Positions 25,066-34,035 of a stretch of 64,000 nucleotides of DNA are shown here, one piece after another. Below the pieces are notes generated by a model. The model did no database searches, was not told where the DNA came from, and worked only from the letters and a program-made list of their open reading frames with translations. The stretch is taken from assembly GCA_016125165.1 (NCBI GenBank), contig WGMH01000003.1, positions 124,001-188,000 on the forward strand, given 5' to 3'. This DNA comes from Alphaproteobacteria bacterium. Lineage in GTDB: Bacteria; Pseudomonadota; Alphaproteobacteria; Micropepsales; Micropepsaceae. The position numbers and the translations under genes are program-made. Numbering within the stretch: position 1 is the stretch's first letter; each line of letters starts with the position of its first letter.

Positions 25066-27219
25066 TCAATACTTGATGCCCAGTTCGACACCGAACGTAC
25101 GCGGCGGTGCCGGGGAAGCGATGATGTTGAAACCCAGAATAGCCGCACCGACGAGCTTGTTGTTGTAAATGGTCTCGTCCGTGATGTTATCGGCAAAGGC
25201 CGTAACACGATAGCGGCCGTCGCCGGTCTCATATGACGCCCGCGCATTCCAAACGCTCACTGGCGCCTGGGAGATTTGCGGATCGTTGAACTCCGAGAAA
25301 TACACGCGGCTGGTATAGTGGTACTCGCCCCGCAGCGTGAATGAACCGTCGGCGCCCAGCTCCCACATCTTTTCAAGGCCAGCGTTGATCCTCACCTTGG
25401 GCGCTCGCGGCAACTGGTAACCTGCAAGGTTCTGCACAATGGCCAACGGATCGGCCGCGTCGGTGTTGGAAAACTTGTCGAACTGCGCATCCGTATAGGC
25501 CGCATTCAGGTCGAGGCGGATACCGTCACCCGGCAATGCCACGAATTCACCTTCAATGCCTTTGATCGTGGCGCTTGCGGCGTTCTGCACAGTCGAAAGC
25601 AGGCTCAGAATTTGGAACACCTGCAAATCCGTGTAATCTTCCTGGAACAGCGCAAGGTTCAGAGTGTAGCGGCGATCGGCCCACTGATGCTTGACGCCCG
25701 CCTCGTAGCTCCACACGAATTCAGGTGAAAAAGCGGTGCCTTGCAGGCCGCCAATATTGAAACCGCCGCTGCGGAAGCCCCGCGAAGCCGATGCATAGAC
25801 CATTGTGTTGTCGGTCGGCTTGTAGTCGATGGCGAATTTCGGAGTTAGCGCGCTCCAGTCCCCTTCGAGCTTGTCATAACCGTAGATCGCGAACTCCGGC
25901 AGAACGGAATATTCCGACGTGTGCTTCCTGTCATCAGTGTAGCGCAGGCCCGCGGTGATATCGATCTGATCGGTCAGCGCATAGGTTGCCTGTGCATATG
26001 CCGCATAGGAGTTTGTGGTCGGTGGCCCACCGATGGACAGGTGAAAGCCGACCGAAGGGAACGTGTAGGTTTCGTCCGAATTCTGGTGCTCATAGAAGTA
26101 ATAGAGACCTGCAAGCCACTGCAGACGCGAGTCGGTGTTGGAAACGATATTCAATTCTTCCGAGAACTGCTGCTGATCGCGTGTGTAATTCGCATGCATG
26201 AAGTCGAAACTGGTGCCGTCCAGATCGACCGCCGAGCGTTCCTTCATCTGGCGGTAACCCGTGATTGAAGTGACCACGAAATCCTCGAAATCGCGCGTCA
26301 AACGCGCGGTCGCGCCGTAGACCTCCCTCTTGTAATAAGCCGGGTCGTTCGCGCTCACGCGGCGTCCCGTAGCAGTCGTGCCACCCAAGGCTTCACCGGG
26401 AAGCGGCAAACCTGTCACCGTGCCCAGCACGATGTTGGCGTAGCCACTGGTGTCGGCAAAATCACCATCGACCGTCAGCAGCAACTGCGTGTGGCTGTCG
26501 AGATTGCTCAGAAGTTCCGCGCGCACGGATTGCTGGTTGGCTTCATCCAGCGCCTCACCCGTATTGATGTTTGGTGTATAGCCCTTGTGATTTTCGGTAC
26601 GCCACGCCACGCGCCACGCGGTGTCATCGCTGAGCGGTCCACCGACGGCGCCGTCCGTCTTCACCAGGTTATAGTTGCCGAACGCGACGTTCAGATAGCC
26701 GCCGAAATCAAAAGTCGGCTCCTGCGTGATGATGTTGATGGAGCCACCTGTCGCATTCCGCCCGTTCACCGTGCCTTGTGGGCCACGCAGAACTTCCACA
26801 CGTGCGACATCGTAGAGCGCTGCATTCTGATACTGCGCCCGCCCCAGATAGACACCGTCCAGGTGAACGGCAACGCCTGTATCTTCGCCCGGGCCCAAAA
26901 CTAGCGTGCTGATACCGCGGATGGAAATCAGGGCCGCCGCGTCGCCGCTGTTGAATGTGACGTTTGGGGCCAAATTCTGCAGGTCCTGCATTGTATCGAC
27001 GTGCGCACGTTGCAGCATCTCGTCATCAATGGCGGTAACCGCCAGCGGAATTTTCTGAACCGATTCCTTGCGCTTTTCCGCCGTCACGACGACTTCTTCA
27101 ACACCCTGTGCCGAGGTGTCTGCGGCACGCACGGGTGCGCTCCACAAGGCCGCTCCGGCCACGAGTGCGGGCACCGCGGCCGCGCACAAAAGTCCTTGAA
27201 TCCGTCCTGATCTACGCAT
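25066..27219 (-). CDS. TonB-dependent outer-membrane receptor
   Basis: From ATG 27219 the protein is 717 aa with a signal peptide (GLLCAAAVPALVAGAALWSAPVRA). The TonB box-like segment EEVVVTAEKRKESVQKIPLA leads into a plug domain (NVTFNSGDAAALISIRG, RGPQGTVNGRNATGGSINI). The remainder is a long beta-barrel ending with an aromatic-rich strand (FGVELGIKY). It belongs to the large group of receptors from degrading alphaproteobacteria that import siderophores, sugars or aromatic/terpenoid molecules; the ligand is not readable. It is divergent from a tandem TetR regulator and upstream of an esterase. Confidence 0.95.
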   Translation of the reverse strand: MRRSGRIQGLLCAAAVPALVAGAALWSAPVRAADTSAQGVEEVVVTAEKRKESVQKIPLAVTAIDDEMLQRAHVDTMQDLQNLAPNVTFNSGDAAALISIRGISTLVLGPGEDTGVAVHLDGVYLGRAQYQNAALYDVARVEVLRGPQGTVNGRNATGGSINIITQEPTFDFGGYLNVAFGNYNLVKTDGAVGGPLSDDTAWRVAWRTENHKGYTPNINTGEALDEANQQSVRAELLSNLDSHTQLLLTVDGDFADTSGYANIVLGTVTGLPLPGEALGGTTATGRRVSANDPAYYKREVYGATARLTRDFEDFVVTSITGYRQMKERSAVDLDGTSFDFMHANYTRDQQQFSEELNIVSNTDSRLQWLAGLYYFYEHQNSDETYTFPSVGFHLSIGGPPTTNSYAAYAQATYALTDQIDITAGLRYTDDRKHTSEYSVLPEFAIYGYDKLEGDWSALTPKFAIDYKPTDNTMVYASASRGFRSGGFNIGGLQGTAFSPEFVWSYEAGVKHQWADRRYTLNLALFQEDYTDLQVFQILSLLSTVQNAASATIKGIEGEFVALPGDGIRLDLNAAYTDAQFDKFSNTDAADPLAIVQNLAGYQLPRAPKVRINAGLEKMWELGADGSFTLRGEYHYTSRVYFSEFNDPQISQAPVSVWNARASYETGDGRYRVTAFADNITDETIYNNKLVGAAILGFNIIASPAPPRTFGVELGIKY

Positions 27220-27542
27220 CTCGCTCCCCTTCGTCACGCCCAAAGCTTTTTGCCGGCGGTATTCGTTGGCAGCATATTTAGCGCACCTGCTGCGCTTTGC
27301 AAGATTTTTTCTACATCGGGTATGTTCTTTTTTCTTTCGGGAATCTTCCTCGCACTGTATGATGCGAAATAATACGGCCTTTCATGGTCTTATTGTGATG
27401 TTTTTGCATCGCTCTTTGAGGCGCGCATGTCTTTTTGCTTTCTGGGTATGTGGTTTGCGAGTGGACAGGCTGTTGCGTTTTGCTCGGCCGCCGACGCGGA
27501 ACCGCGCTTATGCGGTCCTGGAATCGCGCGCAAGGGGACGCC
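27220..27542. promoter_or_regulatory. Divergent promoter region between TonB receptor and tandem TetR genes
   Basis: This 323-base gap is more AT-rich than its flanks and holds no convincing gene. It must carry both divergent promoters. A candidate receptor promoter with a palindrome as its spacer is listed separately. Several T-rich tracts lie in the TetR-proximal half. The track ORFs here are short and lack ribosome sites. Confidence 0.6.
27274..27302 (-). promoter_or_regulatory. Candidate receptor promoter with 17-bp palindromic operator as spacer
   Basis: On the minus strand TTGCAA (-35-like) is followed by exactly 17 bases AGCGCA-GCAGG-TGCGCT and then AAATAT (-10-like, weak). The spacer is a perfect inverted repeat with 6-bp arms, a geometry typical of TetR-family operators. 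Binding there would block RNA polymerase. Assignment to the neighbouring TetR-type protein is inference. Confidence 0.45.
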
Positions 27543-28784
27543 ATGACGGCCAAGGTCAGGCGCGGGGCGCCCACCAAAAAGTACCTCTTCCGCCGCAACG
27601 CCATCGTTGATGCGGCTTCAGCGATCCTCAACCGCAAAGGGTTGAAGGGAATGACTCTTGCAGAAGTGGGTGACCAGTTCGGCATGGTGGCTACCGGGGT
27701 GGCCTACTACTTCTCCACCAAGGAAGAGCTTTCTGCCGCCTGCTTTCACAAGGCGCTGGAAACCTTCGAGGGCCTGATCGCGGAAGCCGCGCGCGCCGAC
27801 AACCTCAATGAACGCATTCGCGTCCTCATCACCGGATACTTCGCACTGCGCAAACGGATTGTGGAGGGGCAGCAACCCGCCTTCGCCCAATTCGACGATG
27901 TGCGCGCCCTTGGTGATCAGGCGGTGCTCAATGCCTATGTTCAGATGTTCCGCAACGCGCGCCAGCTTTTTGAGCCCTTGCTGAAGCCTGGCATGCGCCA
28001 TTCGGTTCTCAATGCCCGTGTCCATCTGCTTGTTCACCAATTTCTCTGGATGGAGGCATGGATCCCGAAATACGATTCCGACGACTACGCGCGCGCTGCC
28101 GATCGGGTGGTTGATATCCTGGTAAACGGGTTGGGAACGTCATCAGCGGTGTGGAAGCCCACTCAGCTTGTCATCGATACCGGCTCGGACCCTGCCAATG
28201 ACGAGGCCTATGAGACCTTTCTGCGCGCGGCAATCGAATTGATCAACGAATTTGGCTACCTTGGCGCATCAGTCGAAAAGATCGCGGCGAAACTCGATGT
28301 CACCAAGGGTTCGTTCTACCATCACATCGATGCGAAGGATGATCTGGTCGCCATCTGCTTTGCGCGCACCACCGGCGTCGTTCGGCGCACCCAGAAGGCG
28401 GCGGCTTCGCTGCCTCTGGATGCCTACAACAGGCTGGCCTCCGCCATAAATTCACTGGTCCAGCACCAGTTGGAAGGCGACACGCCCCTCCTCCGCGCTG
28501 CAACCGTCTCCCTGCCGGAGCAAATTCGTCGCGCGGTGCTCGCGGAATATGAGCGCAACACGCTGCGATTCGGCGCCATGCTGAGCGATGGCGCGATCGA
28601 CGGCTCCATCCGCAGTCTCGATGTCCAGATCGCCGCCCACATGCTTACATCGGTCGCCAACGCCATTGGCGAATTGCCCTTCTGGCTTGCCCGGCCACCC
28701 GGGCCCAACGCGGCCGAGAGTTTTGTCCGCCCCTTCTTCGAGGGCCTCACATCGCCGCTTCGCCCGTCCGCAAAACAAAAATAG
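27543..28784 (+). CDS. Tandem TetR/AcrR-family regulator (two TetR units fused)
   Basis: ATG 27543 gives 413 aa, about twice the usual TetR length. The first DNA-binding domain is NAIVDAASAILNRKGLKGMTLAEVGDQF, followed by GVAYYFSTKEEL. A second, more canonical one begins near residue 225 (AIELINEFGYLGASVEKIAAKLDV, then GSFYHHIDAKDDL). Each is followed by a helical ligand-binding half. It likely controls the divergent TonB receptor/esterase genes and the MFS transporter 27 bases downstream. The inducer is unknown. The track start at 27435 is upstream of the true coding part. Confidence 0.88.
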   Translation: MTAKVRRGAPTKKYLFRRNAIVDAASAILNRKGLKGMTLAEVGDQFGMVATGVAYYFSTKEELSAACFHKALETFEGLIAEAARADNLNERIRVLITGYFALRKRIVEGQQPAFAQFDDVRALGDQAVLNAYVQMFRNARQLFEPLLKPGMRHSVLNARVHLLVHQFLWMEAWIPKYDSDDYARAADRVVDILVNGLGTSSAVWKPTQLVIDTGSDPANDEAYETFLRAAIELINEFGYLGASVEKIAAKLDVTKGSFYHHIDAKDDLVAICFARTTGVVRRTQKAAASLPLDAYNRLASAINSLVQHQLEGDTPLLRAATVSLPEQIRRAVLAEYERNTLRFGAMLSDGAIDGSIRSLDVQIAAHMLTSVANAIGELPFWLARPPGPNAAESFVRPFFEGLTSPLRPSAKQK

Positions 28785-28811
28785 CGCAAACGCGCACCGA
28801 GGAACGCCATC

Positions 28812-30146
28812 ATGACCGATAGGGCCGCGCCGCAGGCGGCGCCCGAAGTTTCCGCCCGCGTGAGCTGGCACCATCGCTATGTGCTGACCCTGTTGCTGCT
28901 GGCCTACACGCTGAGCTTTCTGGACAGGCAGATCGTCAACATCCTTGCCGAATCCATTAAGGCCGATCTGCACATCTCCAACACGCAGCTTGGCATTCTC
29001 ACGGGGCTTGCCTTTGCGGTGTTCTACACCGTTCTTGGCATCCCCATTGCGCATTTCTCCGAACGCCGCAGCCGCCCGCTTGTGATTGCCGCGTCCATGG
29101 CACTATGGAGCGCGTTCACGATCCTCAGCGGCAAGGCCACCAGTTTTGCTGTGATGGCGTTCGCGCGGCTTGGCATTGGTTTCGGCGAAGCGGGCTGCAA
29201 TCCCTGCGCCCATTCCATGATCGCCGACATGATGCCGCCGGAAAAGCGCGCATCGGCTTTGGCCACCTATTCGCTCGGGCTTCCCATCGGCTCGATGCTT
29301 GGGCTCGCGCTGGGCGGACTTATTGCCGATGCCTATGGCTGGCGCGCTGCATTCTTCATCGCCGGTGCGCCAGGCATCGTGCTTGCCGCCATCATCGCCC
29401 TCACTGTACGCGATCCGCGCAAGGCACCCCATGCTGGCGAAGCTCCCCCCGCACCCAACAAGCGCGCCTTCCGTCAGACCTTGCAGGAATTGCGCGGCAA
29501 GCGTTCGTTCTGGCTGGCGGCCTTCGCAACAGGGCTTCTCGCCTTCGTTGGCTATGGCCATGGCGTGTTCTTCGCGCCGTTCTTTCTGCGCGTGCATGGT
29601 GAGGGTGTCGCCGCACTGGCGCACGCTTTCGGATTGGGTCCGCAAGGCTTTCTGGGGCTTGCTGGCGCCTTCACCTCCGGCCTTGGCAGTTTCATCGGAA
29701 CATGGCTTGGCGGCGTTCTGGCCGATCGCTTCGGCAAGAACGACAGGCGCGCCTATATGGCCATTCCCGCCATTGCCGCGCTGGCCTCGGTTCCTGTCAT
29801 CCTCACTATGTACTGCGTCGGCAACACCGCCCTTGCGCTTGGGCTCATGCTCATTCCGCAATTGCTCAACGCACTCTGGTATGGGCCCGTCTACGCCACC
29901 GTACAAAGCGTCGTCAGCCCCACAAGCCGCGCCACCGCCGCCGCCATCCTGTTCTTCGTCATGAACCTGATCGGCCTCGGGCTCGGTCCCATGTGCGTCG
30001 GCGCGCTGAACGATGTGCTGGCTGCCGCCTTCGGCGAGGTCGAGGGCATCCGCCTTGCCCTTCTCCTCTCAGCGCTGGTGATCCTGATCACCGCCGCCCT
30101 CTTCTGGCATGCCCGCGATACGGTACGTAGCGATATCGTCAGCTAA
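28812..30146 (+). CDS. MFS transporter, spinster/ACS-like
   Basis: A 444-aa protein with about 12 hydrophobic helices. It shows an early LLLAYTLSFLDRQIVNIL segment, then GLAFAVFYTVLGIPIAHFSERRSR (motif A region) and RLGIGFGEAGCNPCAHSMIAD, all typical of the spinster-like MFS proteins common in alphaproteobacteria. It is an inner-membrane secondary carrier for an unknown organic solute. It lies 27 bases after the tandem TetR gene and is probably cotranscribed with it. Together with the TonB receptor it could form a two-membrane uptake route. Confidence 0.93.
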   Translation: MTDRAAPQAAPEVSARVSWHHRYVLTLLLLAYTLSFLDRQIVNILAESIKADLHISNTQLGILTGLAFAVFYTVLGIPIAHFSERRSRPLVIAASMALWSAFTILSGKATSFAVMAFARLGIGFGEAGCNPCAHSMIADMMPPEKRASALATYSLGLPIGSMLGLALGGLIADAYGWRAAFFIAGAPGIVLAAIIALTVRDPRKAPHAGEAPPAPNKRAFRQTLQELRGKRSFWLAAFATGLLAFVGYGHGVFFAPFFLRVHGEGVAALAHAFGLGPQGFLGLAGAFTSGLGSFIGTWLGGVLADRFGKNDRRAYMAIPAIAALASVPVILTMYCVGNTALALGLMLIPQLLNALWYGPVYATVQSVVSPTSRATAAAILFFVMNLIGLGLGPMCVGALNDVLAAAFGEVEGIRLALLLSALVILITAALFWHARDTVRSDIVS

Positions 30147-30164
30147 TGCACCAAAGATGACGAA

Positions 30165-30194
30165 GCAACGGCCCGGATTTCTCCAGGCCGTTGC
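30165..30194. other. Inverted repeat after the MFS gene
   Basis: GCAACGGCC and GGCCGTTGC form a perfect 9-bp stem around a 12-base loop, 18 bases after the MFS stop and before the convergent gene's end. No T run follows on either side, so termination is possible but not supported by a classic signature. Confidence 0.4.
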
Positions 30195-30217
30195 GCCTTC
30201 ATCCAACATCGAAACGG

Positions 30218-31378
30218 TCAGTGAATTACGGGCTCATAGTCTCGCCGTCTTCTGGGCGCCCAGGAATTGTCATCCCGCGCCTGCGCGCGCGTCTGCGGGG
30301 TCACACACACATAGTCGTTTGCCACGGCTTCGCGCCATACATAGCCCGGCTTGCAGGCTATCTTGAACGCAGATGCGCAATTGCCGGTTATCTGGCACAT
30401 CACCAAGGCTGAATGATCCGGCGGCCCTATGCGCCTGTCTGCAGCAGCTGCATTGTCAGCGCGCACCTGCGCACGAACATCCGGCGTCACACAAACCAGA
30501 TCGTCAGGCCGTACAGTGCGCCACACATAACCGTCGATACAACGGGGGTCGACAATCTTTTGACCTGTGCCCAGGCTGATCAGCAGTTGCTCATTGCTGC
30601 CAAGACCGTTCACGATCGTGCCGTATTGCGTCCCCCCACATAACGCATTGTTGATGGCGCTAATGGCTCCGTTCGGAATTCCGGCGCGCGCCTGAAATCC
30701 ACCACCCAGCGTCTTGCCAAGTTCACCGTTCTTGAAGTGATCATAGATGCTCGTACCGACATCGACCAGAAATCCCACAAGATTGCCCGTGAAGTTCATG
30801 CCTTTGGGCAGAGCGATGTTATCAATGGATACGCTGCTTTTCTGGTTGCCGAGACATTGACCGGGTTGGCCAGGTAGCGGAATGGTGATGTTCGCGTGAA
30901 CATCAAACGTTGTGTAAAGCCGCGGGTCCGCGCCCTGTGGCAGACCGATATCCGCCCCAAGAATGCTTGCATCCGGCGTTGTCACATTCGTTTCGAAGCG
31001 ATTGCCGGGCAATTCAATTCTGATCGAAAGCGAGGTGTTATTCGGCCCCAGCGTCGCGACCGCGCTACACTGGGTGGAGGGGCGGAAATAAGTTCGAACG
31101 AGTTGTACGCCGTCGATACGCCTTTGAATTTCGGCATTTGCCATTGAGACAGCCAGCCCGACACCGGCTTGAATGAGATCACTTGCGTCCCCAAATGTGC
31201 CGCATATGCGGTCCGTCGTTAGCAGATCCGGGTCCGAATAGAGCGTGCGCGGCGGCGCTTCAATGGTGATGCCTCGGACACTTGTCTGCCCAAACGACCC
31301 TGGCCCGGCGGCGGCCGGCCCTCCGGGTAACAATGCTAACCCTCCCAGAACGACCAGTGCCGCCTGCTTCCACTTCAT
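30218..31378 (-). CDS. Secreted protein with two C-terminal GYVWR repeats, unknown function
   Basis: ATG 31378 (after GGGAGACC) gives 386 aa with a signal peptide (WKQAALVVLGGLALLPGGPAAA). The N-terminal two thirds hold scattered Cys and no family I recognise. The C-terminal 100 residues hold two copies of a unit of roughly 37 aa: DGYVWRTVRPDDLVCVTPDV and PGYVWREAVANDYVCVTPQT, each followed by RAQ-R-DN. The unit has two conserved Cys, suggesting a small disulfide-held module. It is probably periplasmic or extracellular. Convergent with the MFS gene, divergent from the CadC-like gene. Confidence 0.7.
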   Translation of the reverse strand: MKWKQAALVVLGGLALLPGGPAAAGPGSFGQTSVRGITIEAPPRTLYSDPDLLTTDRICGTFGDASDLIQAGVGLAVSMANAEIQRRIDGVQLVRTYFRPSTQCSAVATLGPNNTSLSIRIELPGNRFETNVTTPDASILGADIGLPQGADPRLYTTFDVHANITIPLPGQPGQCLGNQKSSVSIDNIALPKGMNFTGNLVGFLVDVGTSIYDHFKNGELGKTLGGGFQARAGIPNGAISAINNALCGGTQYGTIVNGLGSNEQLLISLGTGQKIVDPRCIDGYVWRTVRPDDLVCVTPDVRAQVRADNAAAADRRIGPPDHSALVMCQITGNCASAFKIACKPGYVWREAVANDYVCVTPQTRAQARDDNSWAPRRRRDYEPVIH

Positions 31379-31553
31379 GTTTTGGTCTCCCAATTCTGCG
31401 ATCCGGGTTTGGTTGCTCTGCACAAGCGCAAAGCAGCGCAACAAAGCACCAGAATTGGCCCTCTAGGTGCGCACCGAAACACCCAAAAGCTGATGCATTA
31501 CTGATGGCAAGCTGATATGTTTGACCCTTCCAATACTTTAGGGGTGGTATCGT

Positions 31554-33446
31554 TTGAGTGCGGTATTGGATGGGTCATCAGAACCCATAAATCTCGCGCG
31601 CGTCGCGCAGTTCAGCCTTGGCGAGTTCGTCGTCGACCCAACGACACGACAGGCTAACGTCCGCGGACTCTCATATACGTTGGAGCCACGCGTGATGCAG
31701 GTGCTGGTCGCACTGTTTAAGGCGCGCGGAGCCATTGTGACGCGCGACGACCTCATAGCCAGCTGTTGGAGCGGCCGTATCGTCGGCGACAACGCGATCC
31801 AGCGCACAATCTCCCGAATTCGCGATCTTGCTGCCGCCAACGAACCCGCCGGATTTCGGCTCGAAACCATTCCCAAGGTCGGATACAGACTGATCGAGAT
31901 CGCCACACATCCCGAACACACACCATCTCTCGAAATCGCACAGACTGGCGCGGCGCACGGGCGTACCCGCCTATTCCTCGCGATCGCTGCTTTTGTACTT
32001 GCTCTGAGTATTGGGGGTGGTGTGTGGTTGCTGCAATCACCAGTCGAGACTTTCGGCGTCACGGCCATCGCTGCGCCGGGCCCAGAAAATCGCGAGATGA
32101 TGGGCGCAATCGCCACCGAGCTTGCGCAATTGTCGAATACCAGCGGGATGCCAATCCCATTCTATTTTGACACGCGATCCAAAGCCTCGCGGCTCATCCT
32201 TCAAGGCGCACAACAACGCTCCGGGGATGCGCTGCATGCAGCCGTAAGCCTTTACGACAGCCGCACGTCAGAACTAATGTGGAGTGCGTCCGCGGAACGT
32301 CCCGCAGGACAATCCTCCGAACTTTACCGGGTTCTTTCGCGCGCAGTAATGGAGGCACTCACATGTGTTGTGCCACGCGGTTCCGATCCGCCAATGGACA
32401 ATGCAGGAATGCGCGCGGCTCTCAATGCCTGCGGCAGGATCCTGCAGGAACCTGATCCACAACTTGTTCAAGTTCTGCGTCAGGCAGCCCAGAGCAACCC
32501 GGGCAGTGCTGCCCTGCTCGCCTATCTGTCGCAAGTCGAGGCTCAACTCGGGCAGGTGGAGGATGGCAATGAACCCACAAGCGCGCAATTGCAATACCGT
32601 GCGGCCGCCCACGAACATTTGGCCAGGGCACGTGAAATCGATCCGTCAAATGGCGAGGTCTATGTCGCCGAATACTTTCTGACTCCTTCAAATGCATGGC
32701 CGGAACAGTTCGCCGCTCTGTCGCGCGGTCTCGCGGTCGATCAAGCCAATGCACATTTATACATGTTGCGCACGCAGGTTCTGCAGAAAGTCGGCTTCAT
32801 GGAAGAAGCCGTAGAAAACGCCCGCCGCGGAACGATGCTCAATCCATCCTCCCCCGATATTCGGGCCACTTATATTTCTGCTCTCGCCTACAATGGCTAC
32901 GCAGATACGGCGCATGAGGAATTGGTTCAAGCCATTGCCTTGTGGCCCCTGTCACCTGCGCTTCAGGAAGCACAATTTCGCTTCGCGCTTCGCTATGGCG
33001 ACGCCCGGACTCTGTTGAAGCAGATTGAATCCGGAACAAGTTTCATCAATTCATCGGCTGAATTTCAGATGGGACCAACGCGCGGCTTTTTGATCGCGCG
33101 GATATCGCCCACACCGGAAAATATCGAAACGGCCGTTCAGCAAAGCCTGTCCATCTATCACAGGTTTGGCGCGCCGCAATTCGCCGTGCAGACACTTGGT
33201 AGATTCGACCGCATCGATGATGCGTTTCGGATCCTGAATGACCCGCCCGCCATTGCCAGCCTGAAAAAGAGCGGCACCGACATATTGTTCAGGCCAGGGA
33301 TGCGAGCGATCCGCCTCGATCCTCGCTTCGCGCTTGTTGCGAAACGGCTTGGACTTGCGCAATTTTGGCGGCGGGATGGACAATGGCCCGATTTCTGCGC
33401 AGATAGCCAGCTCACTTACGATTGCCGGATCGCCATGAACCGCTAG
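31554..33446 (+). CDS. CadC-like membrane-anchored winged-helix regulator with TPR-like C terminus
   Basis: A 630-aa protein. Residues about 17-115 are an OmpR/PhoB-type winged helix (FSLGEFVVDPTTRQ, LEPRVMQVLVALFKARGAIV, NAIQRTISRIRDL, IPKVGYRLI). Residues about 138-160 are a single transmembrane helix. The rest, on the periplasmic side, contains TPR-like repeats (AHEHLARAREIDPSNGEVYVAEYF and later helices). This is the ToxR/CadC plan: a membrane-bound transcription factor reading an outside signal. No receiver domain is present. Start is TTG at 31554, supported by AGGGGTGG five bases upstream. Targets are unknown; the divergent repeat-protein gene is the nearest candidate. Confidence 0.85.
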   Translation: MSAVLDGSSEPINLARVAQFSLGEFVVDPTTRQANVRGLSYTLEPRVMQVLVALFKARGAIVTRDDLIASCWSGRIVGDNAIQRTISRIRDLAAANEPAGFRLETIPKVGYRLIEIATHPEHTPSLEIAQTGAAHGRTRLFLAIAAFVLALSIGGGVWLLQSPVETFGVTAIAAPGPENREMMGAIATELAQLSNTSGMPIPFYFDTRSKASRLILQGAQQRSGDALHAAVSLYDSRTSELMWSASAERPAGQSSELYRVLSRAVMEALTCVVPRGSDPPMDNAGMRAALNACGRILQEPDPQLVQVLRQAAQSNPGSAALLAYLSQVEAQLGQVEDGNEPTSAQLQYRAAAHEHLARAREIDPSNGEVYVAEYFLTPSNAWPEQFAALSRGLAVDQANAHLYMLRTQVLQKVGFMEEAVENARRGTMLNPSSPDIRATYISALAYNGYADTAHEELVQAIALWPLSPALQEAQFRFALRYGDARTLLKQIESGTSFINSSAEFQMGPTRGFLIARISPTPENIETAVQQSLSIYHRFGAPQFAVQTLGRFDRIDDAFRILNDPPAIASLKKSGTDILFRPGMRAIRLDPRFALVAKRLGLAQFWRRDGQWPDFCADSQLTYDCRIAMNR

Positions 33447-33485
33447 CACTCAATCGCGCCGGCCTTCGTGTTGTTCCAAACAGAA

Positions 33486-33514
33486 ACGGCCCGGATATCT
33501 CCGGGCCGTTTTTG
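33486..33514. terminator. Bidirectional rho-independent terminator
   Basis: ACGGCCCGGA-TATC-TCCGGGCCGT is a perfect 10-bp stem followed on the plus strand by TTTTG and more T; an A run precedes it, so it also works for the minus-strand rpsI. It separates the CadC-like gene from the convergent rplM-rpsI operon. Confidence 0.85.
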
Positions 33515-33538
33515 TTTTCGTAGCGTATGATCTTGCGA

Positions 33539-34033
33539 TCAGCGCTTGGAGAACTGGAAGCTGCGGCGAGCCTTGGGGCGGCCGTACTTCTTGCGCTCCA
33601 CTGCGCGCGGATCGCGCGTCAAGAACCCGCCCGGCTTCAGAACCGCGCGCAGGCCCGGCTCATAGGCGATAAGGGCGCGGCTGATGCCGTGGCGCACCGC
33701 ACCGGCCTGACCGGAAAGCCCGCCGCCCGCCACCGTAACGATGACATCGAACTGGCCATCGCGGTTCGCTGCGATCAGCGGCTGGCGCACGATCATGCGC
33801 AGCACGGGACGTGCGAAATAGATCTTCTCTTCCTTGCCGTTCACCGTGATGGTGCCCTTGCCCGGCTTGATCCAAACGCGGGCGACCGCGTTCTTGCGCT
33901 TGCCGGTGGCATAGGCGCGGCCCTTCGCATCGCGATTGGCCTTGGGCTTTTCCGCTGCGGCTTCGCTCTCGGTAGGCTTCGCCTTGATGAGCGTGGATTT
34001 CAGATCGCCGAAGCTCTTTACATCTTCCGCCAT
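33539..34033 (-). CDS. rpsI: 30S ribosomal protein S9
   Basis: A 164-aa S9 with an N-terminal extension of about 35 residues before the conserved [17 protein letters not shown]. The core includes [19 protein letters not shown] and the universal C-terminal tail ending FQFSKR, which reaches the ribosomal P site. The extension is common in alphaproteobacterial S9. It lies 2 bases after rplM, the usual pair, and ends before a strong bidirectional terminator. Confidence 0.98.
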   Translation of the reverse strand: MAEDVKSFGDLKSTLIKAKPTESEAAAEKPKANRDAKGRAYATGKRKNAVARVWIKPGKGTITVNGKEEKIYFARPVLRMIVRQPLIAANRDGQFDVIVTVAGGGLSGQAGAVRHGISRALIAYEPGLRAVLKPGGFLTRDPRAVERKKYGRPKARRSFQFSKR

Positions 34034-34035
34034 GA

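Noticed and set aside
30165-30194. Rho-independent terminator for the MFS gene
   Set aside because: The stem is perfect but there is no T run on either strand; listed only as an inverted repeat.
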